Source: Puniceicoccales bacterium
Lineage (GTDB): Bacteria > Verrucomicrobiota > Verrucomicrobiia > Opitutales > UBA953
Length of the DNA stretch: 17,838 nt
Assembly: GCA_031284845.1 (NCBI GenBank)
Contig: JAITXH010000222.1
Location: 1 to 17,838 of the forward strand
Reading direction: 5' to 3'
Shown one piece after another: positions 8,876 through 15,752 of this stretch (within the stretch, counting starts at the first letter, position 1; every line of letters begins with the position of its first letter). Below the pieces are notes generated by a model that saw only the letters and a list, made by a program, of their open reading frames with translations, had not been told where the DNA came from and searched no databases. The position numbers and the translations under genes are program-made.

Positions 8876-9034
8876 ATGAAAATCTGTTTCATTTGCATTC
8901 TTGCCGCCGCGACGGTCATCCTAAGCGGATGTGAGAGCGCACGTAGCGGAACTACTTCTATGCCCCACAGCTCCCCGGCTTCATGGGAGGGCGGCATGCC
9001 AGGCATGAGTGGCATGGGGACATCCAATCGGTAG
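8876..9034 (+). CDS. Small (52-residue) Met/Gly-rich lipoprotein, function unknown
   Basis: An ATG at 8876 opens a 52-codon frame ending in TAG at 9032-9034. The product has a textbook type II signal: Lys at position 2, a hydrophobic core (CFICILAAATVI) and a lipobox LSGC with Cys19 as the lipidated residue, followed by Glu20, which does not signal inner-membrane retention by the E. coli +2-Asp rule. The mature part is only about 34 residues and is rich in Ser, Gly and Met, with a closing MPGMSGMG run. The gene sits 40 bases after the coiled-coil protein and 25 bases before a strong terminator, so it looks like the last gene of that unit. Its reading frame overlaps a spurious N-terminal extension of the sulP frame. 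The lipobox and tidy placement make a real gene likely despite the size. The Met-rich tail could be structural or metal-binding, but neither is shown. Confidence 0.75.
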   Translation: MKICFICILAAATVILSGCESARSGTTSMPHSSPASWEGGMPGMSGMGTSNR

Positions 9035-9059
9035 TTTCCGTCCTGTATCGGATATTATC

Positions 9060-9095
9060 AAAAAAACACCGGCAATCTCTTGCCGGTGTTTTTTT
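9060..9095 (+). terminator. Strong intrinsic terminator, likely bidirectional
   Basis: A perfect 10-bp stem (acaccggcaa at 9066-9075 pairing with ttgccggtgt at 9080-9089) encloses the 4-base loop TCTC. It is flanked by an A tract (9060-9065) and a T tract (9090-9095) that extend the pairing. The T run on the + strand fits Rho-independent termination of the pgi / coiled-coil / lipoprotein unit. The A run would serve as the T run for antisense transcription. It separates that unit from sulP. Confidence 0.88.
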
Positions 9096-9189
9096 GTGTC
9101 CTGAAAGAGGCGGCCTGCACTTGCACGAAGAAACAACTTGCAGACAGCCGATCTTTTCGCATTTTCGCGCACTTTTCCACATACTGCGT

Positions 9190-10929
9190 ATGTTCATTAA
9201 TGATGGTTTGCGCCGCGTGCGCCTTGCCAAATTTCACCCTAAGCTTCTGGACTGTCTGCAGGGCTACAACGGAGCGCGCTTTCTCAAAGACGCCATGGCG
9301 GGAATCACTGTGGGCATCGTCGCCTTGTCCCTGTGTATCGGCTTGGGCATCGCCTCGGGAGTCAGCCCTCAAGCAGGGCTTTATGCCGGGATAATCGGCG
9401 GCTTTTGCGTGTCGGCCTTCGGCGGCTCCCGCGTGCAGGTCGGCGGCCCGGCGGGCGCATTTGTAGGCCTCCTCGCCCTGCTGGTCGCCAAATACGGCAT
9501 ACCGACCGTCCTCGTCTGTACGATGATGGCGGGGGCGATTTTATTTTTAATGGGCTTGTTGCGCATCGGCTACTTCATCCGGTTCGTGCCACAACCCGTC
9601 ACCGCAGGATTCACCTGCGGCATAGCCATCACGATTTTGATGACACAGGTCCGGGCATTTTTCGGGTTGGCGTTGCCCGGAAAGGAACCGCCGGAGTTTT
9701 TCCCGAAAATAGTAGCGCTCTGGGAAGCCCTGCCGACCATACATTGGGGCACACTCGCGCTGGGTGTGCTACTGCTCACGCTCCAACTGCGCTGGCCCGT
9801 GAAATGGGGCCGCTACGTGCCCGGATCCATCGTCGTGGTAGTCCTGGGCACGCTCACCGTTTGGCTCGCAGGTATGCCTTGGGCACAAGGGCTGCCCGGT
9901 CTTCAAGGCTTTGAGACTATCGGGAAGACTATCGGAGAAATCCCCCGCGGGTTACCGACATTTGCCATCCCGGATTTTAACCTGCAACAAATGGGCGAGC
10001 TGGTCTCGCCCGCTTTCGCCATCGCCATTTTGTGTGCGCTGGAATCTTTGCTGTCGGCATTGGTGGCAGACGGCTTGACGGACGACCGGCACGACTCGAA
10101 TCAGGAGTTGATGGCACAGGGCCTCGCCAACATGTGTGCGCCACTCTTTGGCGGCATCGCAGTAACGGGTGTCATCGCACGCACAGCGACCAATATCCGC
10201 TCCGGAGGGACCTCCCCGATCTCTGGCATCATCCATGCGGTGTTCCTTCTGGCTGTGCTATTATTGCTGGCCCCTATTGCCAACCACATCCCTCTGGTTT
10301 CTTTGGCGGTGGTGCTGCTGGTAGTCGCCCTACGCATGGGCGACTGGAATGAATTTCTGCGTTTGCGCCGGCGCGCACCGGGCGACGCCGCAGTCTTCCT
10401 CGTCACATTCGCGCTGACGGTGTGCTTCGATCTCACCGTGGCGGTGGAAATCGGGATGCTGCTCGCGGCAGGTCTTTTTGTGAAACGGGTGGCAGACACG
10501 ACGCGCGTGCACACGATGTCGGGTGATGCCATCAGCCGCACCCACGGCGAGGAGTTGCAAGTGCCGCGCGGCGTCGTGGTCTATCGCTTGTTCGGGGCCT
10601 TGCTCTTCGGTGCTGCCGACCGTCTGGACACCGTGCTACGCCGCGAATTGCGAGATACCAAAGTAGTGATTTTGCACATGGCGGCGGTCTCGGCGATGGA
10701 CGCCACGGCAGTGGACCGCCTGGAAAACATGTATGAAAAACTGCGCCATTATAAACGCCACCTGATTTTGTGCGGCCCGCACACGCAGCCTTATGCGTTG
10801 ATGGAGCGCGGTGGATTTCTGGAAATGGTCGGCGAGAAAAACATCGCCGGCGATCTCGGCGCAGCCATGACGCGGGCGAAAGAACTGCTGGCGGAATCCA
10901 CAGCACCGGAAGCAAAATCCGCAGCTTGA
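9190..10929 (+). CDS. SulP (SLC26)-family inorganic anion transporter with C-terminal STAS domain
   Basis: The SulP family contains inner-membrane transporters for sulfate, bicarbonate, dicarboxylates and other anions, driven by Na+ or H+ symport or by exchange. The N-terminal two thirds are a series of hydrophobic helices with family segments VSPQAGLYAGIIGGF and VQVGGPAGAFVGLLALL (residues about 58-105), and NQELMAQGLANMCAPLFGG and VTGVIARTATNIRSGG near 300-340. The last ~110 residues (about 455-565) form a STAS domain with VVVYRLFGALLFGAADRL and VSAMDATAVDRLENM. The frame is open from 8983, but the ATG at 9190 (579 residues) is chosen: the upstream part would overlap the lipoprotein gene, run through the terminator and encode non-family sequence, while MFINDGLRRVR begins at the normal family position. 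No transported ion can be assigned, and there is no carbonic anhydrase or sulfur-assimilation gene nearby to hint at one. Probably transcribed alone. Confidence 0.93.
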   Translation: MFINDGLRRVRLAKFHPKLLDCLQGYNGARFLKDAMAGITVGIVALSLCIGLGIASGVSPQAGLYAGIIGGFCVSAFGGSRVQVGGPAGAFVGLLALLVAKYGIPTVLVCTMMAGAILFLMGLLRIGYFIRFVPQPVTAGFTCGIAITILMTQVRAFFGLALPGKEPPEFFPKIVALWEALPTIHWGTLALGVLLLTLQLRWPVKWGRYVPGSIVVVVLGTLTVWLAGMPWAQGLPGLQGFETIGKTIGEIPRGLPTFAIPDFNLQQMGELVSPAFAIAILCALESLLSALVADGLTDDRHDSNQELMAQGLANMCAPLFGGIAVTGVIARTATNIRSGGTSPISGIIHAVFLLAVLLLLAPIANHIPLVSLAVVLLVVALRMGDWNEFLRLRRRAPGDAAVFLVTFALTVCFDLTVAVEIGMLLAAGLFVKRVADTTRVHTMSGDAISRTHGEELQVPRGVVVYRLFGALLFGAADRLDTVLRRELRDTKVVILHMAAVSAMDATAVDRLENMYEKLRHYKRHLILCGPHTQPYALMERGGFLEMVGEKNIAGDLGAAMTRAKELLAESTAPEAKSAA

Positions 10930-10979
10930 AGAGAGAGACCCGGTTCTTTTACCGGAAACGGGCCGGGCTGGGATAAAAG

Positions 10980-11053
10980 TGGTTGACCGACCAGGATTCG
11001 AACCTGGACAAAAGGTACCAAAAACCTTTGTGCTACCATTACACCATCGGTCA
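10980..11053 (-). tRNA. tRNA-Gln (anticodon TTG), CCA encoded
   Basis: Read on the minus strand, the acceptor stem is TGACCGA (from 11053) pairing with TCGGTCA, followed by discriminator A and an encoded CCA (10980-10982). The anticodon arm is AAGGT-TTTTGGT-ACCTT, placing TTG at positions 34-36, hence glutamine (CAA). The T arm is CCAGG-TTCGAAT-CCTGG. The D arm contains the GGT run expected of a normal tRNA (TGTAATGGTAGCAC). Mature length is 74 with CCA. A promoter lies just upstream. Confidence 0.97.
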
Positions 11054-11076
11054 GTCAGAAAAAATGAGAGGGGGGC

Positions 11077-11104
11077 ATAATTATTAAAGCGTTCTCTCTG
11101 TCAA
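11077..11104 (-). promoter_or_regulatory. Sigma-70-like promoter of tRNA-Gln
   Basis: On the minus strand a perfect -35 TTGACA (11104-11099) is followed after 16 bases by AATTAT (11082-11077), which matches the -10 consensus at four of six positions. Transcription would start near 11070, about 17 bases before the mature tRNA 5' end at 11053. The C/T-rich leader between fits a short processed 5' flank. Confidence 0.65.
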
Positions 11105-11110
11105 GCCGTT

Positions 11111-11136
11111 CTTTCATGGCGCCCGTTTCATGAAAG
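11111..11136. repeat. Inverted repeat CTTTCAT...ATGAAAG upstream of the tRNA-Gln promoter
   Basis: CTTTCAT (11111-11117) is mirrored by ATGAAAG (11130-11136) with a 12-base spacer. The right half lies within a second perfect palindrome, TTTCATGAAA (11126-11135). The site is a few bases upstream of the -35 element of tRNA-Gln and downstream of the HTH/SEC-C gene. It could be a weak terminator for that gene or a protein binding site, but the sequence alone does not decide. Confidence 0.35.
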
Positions 11137-11200
11137 TTTCCGTGAAGTCTGCCCGCAAAAGATCCCGGAATCGTCGAAGACAGCAAAGATTCCCGCCCCA

Positions 11201-12076
11201 TCACCCCGCTGCAATGCGCAGGCAATACCGCCCGCCATTTGCGCCGCAGCACCGTTTGAATTTGAGAGCCGGATTATGCGGGCACGGGTCGTTCCGCCCC
11301 ATTTTGGGGCTTGGTGCACGATAGGGTCTTGGAGCGCCGGACAGCTTGGCGGCCACAGCCGCGTTTTCCCGTGCCATCGCCGCGACATCGTCGTCTGACA
11401 ACGCACGCGATTCCATCTCGTCCGTTCCGGCGTCCTCTTTCCCTTTAGCTTTCCCGGTTTGTTGCAGCGTGCCGGGCGGACGCCCCTTTTTACGTTTAGC
11501 CGCTGGAGTGTTTGCTTTTTCACGGTGTGCCCATGCTTCCTCCTGTTCCCGTATCCGTGCGGCTTCAGGAGAAGCCTGCCAACGCAGAAAATCTTCGTCC
11601 TGCAATTCTTCTTTTGCGTCCGGAAAATCATAGTTCTTTGGATTTTTTTCCGGAGCAAAGACGATTCCATTTTCCTCTGCCAGATTTGCCAATTGGCGCA
11701 ATTGCGGCTGCCGGCCAAATTTATTTTGAAACCACCGCCGCGCCTGCGAACGCATCCAATGCGCGGGGTGAGCCGCCTGGGGGGGGTGTTGCTGCGCGGC
11801 ACCCGGTGGCGGCCCCTTGAGCGCGGCGGTGAATGCCGCATATTCCAGCGGAGTGAAGGGCACCTCCGGTCGCCGGCCTTTGCGCCCGGGAGGTGTGAAG
11901 GTCTTGTTGGACATCCGTAGCTTGAGCGTGCTCACATACTGGCGCGTCACTCCAAATTCCGTTGCGATAGCCTGCAATGTCCCGCCCCCTTGGGCGATTC
12001 GAGCGCGGATGGCTTCCGTGCGGGACGCCTCCTCTGCGGTCTTTTTCATGGCCTCGTTTGACATTTTATTTTGCAT
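11201..12076 (-). CDS. HTH and SEC-C motif protein of unknown function, downstream of rarA
   Basis: The 291-residue protein has four recognisable parts. A helix-turn-helix spans about 22-54 (TLQAIATEFGVTRQYVSTLK). A Gly-Arg-rich linker plus a second helical DNA-binding-like region spans about 64-140 (GRKGRRP, a GPPPG turn, then RRWFQNKFGRQPQLRQLANLAEENGI). An AT-hook-like KRKKGRPPG is at 194-202 within a long charged helix. A C-terminal SEC-C zinc motif is at 259-278 (MGRNDPCPHNPALKFKRCCG). The SEC-C ligands read C265-x-H267-x8-C276-C277, with His in place of the usual second Cys. The first two parts resemble the N-terminal DNA-binding half of IS630-type transposases, but no DDE catalytic domain follows. 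It begins 13 bases after the rarA stop on the same strand, so the two are probably one transcript. Starts at 12076 or 12064 are both possible and neither has a strong ribosome binding site. DNA binding is likely; the purpose is unknown. Confidence 0.85.
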   Translation of the reverse strand: MQNKMSNEAMKKTAEEASRTEAIRARIAQGGGTLQAIATEFGVTRQYVSTLKLRMSNKTFTPPGRKGRRPEVPFTPLEYAAFTAALKGPPPGAAQQHPPQAAHPAHWMRSQARRWFQNKFGRQPQLRQLANLAEENGIVFAPEKNPKNYDFPDAKEELQDEDFLRWQASPEAARIREQEEAWAHREKANTPAAKRKKGRPPGTLQQTGKAKGKEDAGTDEMESRALSDDDVAAMARENAAVAAKLSGAPRPYRAPSPKMGRNDPCPHNPALKFKRCCGANGGRYCLRIAAG

Positions 12077-12089
12077 TTCTCAGCCCTGC

Positions 12090-13472
12090 TTAAACCACTT
12101 GGTCTTTCGAGGAATCTTTAAAGGCATTCGTGTTCTTTGCCCGAAGCGTTGTGCGCAGCTTATTCCAGCGAGCCAGGCGTTCTCCGATAGCCGCTTCCGC
12201 CCCGGAAGTCCCCGGCGTGTAAAGTGCCAACGGCGTCGTCAAATAAGTCTGTCCTGATATGCCCTCGGGAAACTCATGGCTGTATAAATAACCGGCCCCT
12301 TGGCCCAGCGACTTGTTCACCTTCGTATGGGCGTCGCGCAGGTGCATCGGCACAGGTTGGCGCGGTGCGCCTTTTACCGCCGAGCGTGCCGCAGCCAGCG
12401 CCATAGTCGCGCTGTTACTTTTCGGGCATGTCGCGAGAAAAACTACGCAGTGCGCAAGCGTCAACGCACACTCCGGCAATCCCACAAAATCGCAGGCTTG
12501 CTGCGCGGCCACTGCGACAGTGATTGCCCGCGAATCCGCAAGGCCCACGTCTTCCGACGCCAGAATCACCAGCCGGCGCATGATGAAGCGCGGGTCTTCC
12601 CCGCCCTCCAACATGACCGTGAGCCAATACAGCGCGGCGTCGGGATCGCTTCCGCGGATGGATTTGATGAACGCCGACACCGTGTCGTAGTGCTCGTCCT
12701 CGCCGCGATCGTAGCGCAGGTGCCGCTCTTTGGCAAAGACGGCCACCTCCTCCGGCGTCAAAGGCGAGCGCATGGCGTGGCCGGACACCAGCGTTTCCAG
12801 CGCATTCAGGGCGCGGCGCATATCGCCTTCCGTCATGGCTGCCACGGCGAGCAACACGGCATCGTCCGCCGTCACGCCACTGGCTCCCAACCCGCGCCCC
12901 ACATCGCATAGCGCGTCCCGCAAGGCATTGGCGACGGCATTCATGTCGAGAGGTTCCAGGCGGAACAGGTGGCTGCGGCTGAGAAGCGGCGGGATGACGT
13001 AAAACCCCGGGTTGTGTGTCGTGCATCCGATGAGGCGCACACTCCCCGCTTCCACATCCGGAAGGAGCAAATCCTGCTGGGCTTTGTTGAAGCGGTGAAT
13101 CTCATCTATGAGCAATACCGTCCGCCGCTCGGGGCGCATCCGGGCAAGACGCAAGATGTCCCGCAACTCGGCTGTATTGGAGAGCACGGCATTGACACGC
13201 ACGCAGTGGCAGCGCGTCGCCGCCGCGATGACCTCGGCCAGTGTTGTTTTTCCGCAACCTGGCGGCCCGTAAAAGATAAGGCTGCCAAAAGCATCGCCCG
13301 CGACGAGGCGGGGCAACAGGCATCCCGGCCCGAGCAATTGGGCATGCCCACGCACCTCGGCCAGCGTCCGCGGGCGCATACGGGCGGCAAGCGGCGGGCG
13401 AAACGCCGGCGCACCCAACGCAGGGGCGTCGCTCTCTTCTGAGAACAACTGCGGCTGTTCATCGTCTGCCAT
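12090..13472 (-). CDS. rarA: Replication-associated recombination protein A (RarA/MgsA, AAA+ ATPase)
   Basis: RarA is a clamp-loader-like AAA+ ATPase of the RarA/Mgs1/WRNIP1 family that acts at stalled or gapped replication forks. Seen here: RPPLAARMRPRTLAEVRGHAQLLG near the N-terminus, Walker A GPPGCGKT (residues 69-76), Walker B LLIDEIHRFNKAQQD (D123, E124), a sensor-1 segment IGCTTHNPGFYV (E. coli has IGATTENPSF), the arginine-finger region LLSRSHLFRLEPL, then the family's helical tetramerisation region with MRRLVILASEDVGLADS and HLRDAHTK near the end. The ATG at 13472 gives 460 residues, normal for the family. The frame stays open to 13598, but the extra 42 residues are not family-like. 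The extreme N-terminus carries QPQLF (residues 6-10), similar to a beta-clamp-binding pentapeptide. The gene is divergent from the lyase gene to its right and is probably co-transcribed with the SEC-C protein. Confidence 0.96.
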   Translation of the reverse strand: MADDEQPQLFSEESDAPALGAPAFRPPLAARMRPRTLAEVRGHAQLLGPGCLLPRLVAGDAFGSLIFYGPPGCGKTTLAEVIAAATRCHCVRVNAVLSNTAELRDILRLARMRPERRTVLLIDEIHRFNKAQQDLLLPDVEAGSVRLIGCTTHNPGFYVIPPLLSRSHLFRLEPLDMNAVANALRDALCDVGRGLGASGVTADDAVLLAVAAMTEGDMRRALNALETLVSGHAMRSPLTPEEVAVFAKERHLRYDRGEDEHYDTVSAFIKSIRGSDPDAALYWLTVMLEGGEDPRFIMRRLVILASEDVGLADSRAITVAVAAQQACDFVGLPECALTLAHCVVFLATCPKSNSATMALAAARSAVKGAPRQPVPMHLRDAHTKVNKSLGQGAGYLYSHEFPEGISGQTYLTTPLALYTPGTSGAEAAIGERLARWNKLRTTLRAKNTNAFKDSSKDQVV

Positions 13473-13597
13473 AGTGCCGGGAAAAAAGAGAGAAAAACGC
13501 CTCTCTTCAAAACAAATAACCGCCTGATTCCACACAGCATGCCATGCCTGTAAATTTCCTCGTGAACAATCCACGCCCTCTGCTGTCCTTTGGCGCA

Positions 13598-15610
13598 ATG
13601 TTTTTTTCTGAATTCAAATACTTTCTGTCCATACTTCTCGCCTTCTCCGCTCTGGCCTCAGCCGCCTGCGGGCAAGACGCCCAAAACCTCCTGTCCGGGA
13701 AATACTCTGCGGCGGAACTCCAGCAGCTCCTCATCCCCCGCGATAAATGGACGCCCTTTCCCCGCCTCAATGACCGCAACGCCTGGGCGCAAGCCAATCA
13801 ACAAGACCTCCAGACCTACCTCGCCTACGCCGAAAAACACCGCGATTACGAATGGCCCACCCTCACCGCCACCCTCTCCATGATCATCGCCCGCACGGGC
13901 AGTCGCACGGAATACCAAAGGGTAAGCTACGCGAAACGATCCATGCTCGCCACCTTCATCCTCGCCGAAATCGCCGAAAACAAAGGCCGTTTCATAGACC
14001 CCATCGTCAACGGCATCTGGTCCATCTGCGAAGAATCCTGGTGGGGCACTACGGCCCATCTGCCCGATCAATACAAAGGGCTTATGGACGTCTCCCGCCC
14101 CCGTGTGGATCTCTACGCCGGAGTCACCGCCGGAGTGCTCGCCTGGGCGGATTATTTCCTCGGGGAAAAACTCGACGCCGTGTCGCCTCAGATCCGCAAG
14201 CGCATCTACCACGAGGTCAACACCCGCATCCTCTCGCCCTTGATGACCTATCCCCATTGGTGGATGACCACGAGTGCCGATGGAAGCCCGCCCAACAACT
14301 GGAACACCTGGATTTGCTCCAACTGGCTCACCTGCGCATTGCTGCTCGAAAAGGACGGGAAACGCCGGGCCGAAATAGTCGCCAAAATCCTGCAAACCCT
14401 CGACAACTTCGTGAACCCCTACCCCGCGGACGGCGGTTGCGACGAAGGTCCCGGCTACTGGGGAGCCTCTTTCGGCGCACTCTACAACAACCTCGTCTTG
14501 CTCAACCTCGCCACCAACGATTCCTTCCGATACGTCTTTGAAGACGAAAAGATCAAAAACATGGGACGCTTCACCCATCGCGTCCAAATCAGTGAAGATT
14601 ACACACTCAACTTTGCCGACGCCGGTCCGCGCCACCATCCGGACGCAAAGCTCGTCTTCCGCATCGGGCGCGACATCGGCGACCCGGCATTGGCGCGTTT
14701 CGCCGCCCATTACTACAAACCTGGAACAGTCTCGCCTGAGGGTGTCCGGGGGCATTTTGCGGGCGACTTTTTCAATCTCTTTCTCAACGCCGAGATTGAA
14801 CGTGTAACGCCCGCACTCACTTACCCGCAGCACGTATGGCTCCCCAACCTGCAAGTCGCCGCATTCCGGGAAAGAGCCGATTCCACCGACGGTTTTTACG
14901 TCGGTGCCAAGGGCGGCACCAACAATGAAAGCCATAATCACAACGACATCGGAAACTTCGTGGTCTATTACGACGGACTCCCGGTTTTGATAGACGTAGG
15001 CTCCGGGAAATACACGGCGAAGACATTCACCGAGGAACGCTATAATATCTGGAATCTCCGTTCCGATTATCACAATACCCCCTCCATTAATGATGTGCCG
15101 CAAAGCGCGGGTTCAGAATTCCGGGCTGCGAAGGCGGCCTTTGAACAGCGTGCCCACCATGTGGCCGGGAAGAAACCTTTCCCCGTGTTTTCTCTCGATA
15201 TTTCCGCGGCCTATCCCCCTCAGGCCGGAGTGAAGTTCTGGAGCCGGGAAATCTCCTTGCTTGCAGAAGATAAGCGCGTCGAGATTCAGGAAAAATATTC
15301 GTTAACAAACAAAAGCGGCAATAAAGTCACAGAGCACTTTATGACCTGTCATCCGGTGGAACTTTCTGCGCCCGGACGGTTGACACTTCACAGCAAAGAT
15401 AAGGACGGAAATCCTGTGGATTTCTTTCTTTTGTTTCCCGCAGAAATATTTCGCGCCAGCGTGGAAAAGATTCCGCTGACAACGGAAAACGACACCGGCG
15501 TTTTCGCCAACTGGGGCGACTCGATTTACCGGATCAAGCTGGAAACGGCATCCGGGATCCCATCCAGTGGAAGTTTTCACTTCCGCGTCGAAGGCGGGAA
15601 ACAGCGTTGA
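13598..15610 (+). CDS. Secreted heparinase II/III-family polysaccharide lyase
   Basis: This family cleaves uronic-acid-containing polysaccharides (heparin/heparan, alginate and related chains) by beta-elimination. The ATG at 13598 starts a signal peptide (Lys7, hydrophobic FLSILLAFSALASAA, cleavage near residues 22-23). The frame is open to an ATG at 13544 that would add 18 residues, but that breaks the signal-peptide layout. An alpha/alpha-toroid follows with NNWNTWICSNWL near 235 and EGPGYWG (Y287, probable catalytic Tyr). The C-terminal beta-sandwich domain opens with NESHNHNDIGNFVVYYDG (H446 and H448, the probable metal or catalytic region), then LIDVGSGKYTAKTF and SDYHNTPSIND. Total length is 670 residues. 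Substrate cannot be told from these motifs, which are shared by several PL families. A Cys follows the Ala-rich core (SAAC) but lacks the lipobox Leu, so soluble secretion is preferred. The 125-base gap to rarA (divergent) must hold promoters for both. Confidence 0.92.
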   Translation: MFFSEFKYFLSILLAFSALASAACGQDAQNLLSGKYSAAELQQLLIPRDKWTPFPRLNDRNAWAQANQQDLQTYLAYAEKHRDYEWPTLTATLSMIIARTGSRTEYQRVSYAKRSMLATFILAEIAENKGRFIDPIVNGIWSICEESWWGTTAHLPDQYKGLMDVSRPRVDLYAGVTAGVLAWADYFLGEKLDAVSPQIRKRIYHEVNTRILSPLMTYPHWWMTTSADGSPPNNWNTWICSNWLTCALLLEKDGKRRAEIVAKILQTLDNFVNPYPADGGCDEGPGYWGASFGALYNNLVLLNLATNDSFRYVFEDEKIKNMGRFTHRVQISEDYTLNFADAGPRHHPDAKLVFRIGRDIGDPALARFAAHYYKPGTVSPEGVRGHFAGDFFNLFLNAEIERVTPALTYPQHVWLPNLQVAAFRERADSTDGFYVGAKGGTNNESHNHNDIGNFVVYYDGLPVLIDVGSGKYTAKTFTEERYNIWNLRSDYHNTPSINDVPQSAGSEFRAAKAAFEQRAHHVAGKKPFPVFSLDISAAYPPQAGVKFWSREISLLAEDKRVEIQEKYSLTNKSGNKVTEHFMTCHPVELSAPGRLTLHSKDKDGNPVDFFLLFPAEIFRASVEKIPLTTENDTGVFANWGDSIYRIKLETASGIPSSGSFHFRVEGGKQR

Positions 15611-15752
15611 CCGCAATAGCGCAAGGCGGCGCCCTGAAGTAAAGGGTGTCGGGCCTTTCGCACGATTGCCCGTCTCTTCCATTTCCATGGAATATGCGGG
15701 GCAAGAACGCCCTTGCTTTCCCGTTCGCGCCGGATAGTCAGGGCGCTTTCCC

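Noticed and set aside
8983..9189. N-terminal extension of the SulP frame back to 8983
   Set aside because: It would overlap the lipoprotein gene, pass through the intrinsic terminator at 9060-9095 and encode sequence unlike the family. ATG 9190 fits the family start.
10939..10962. Intrinsic terminator after sulP
   Set aside because: The CCGGT/ACCGG hairpin has no following T tract on either strand, so it is only listed among the small hairpins.
13473..13598. 42-residue N-terminal extension of RarA
   Set aside because: The added sequence is not family-like, and the ATG at 13472 gives the usual length.
13660..13675. Lipobox in the heparinase-family protein (SAAC)
   Set aside because: The -3 position is Ser instead of Leu/Val/Ile, so signal peptidase I processing is more likely.
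13658..15103. 481-codon open frame on the minus strand opposite the heparinase-family gene
   Set aside because: It lies fully antisense to a gene with clear motifs. Long antisense frames are common in GC-rich coding DNA, and its protein has no recognisable motif.
15611..15752. Attenuator or T-box upstream of pheS
   Set aside because: There is no Phe-rich leader peptide, no T-box core sequence and no terminator hairpin with a T run, only short GC-rich inverted segments.
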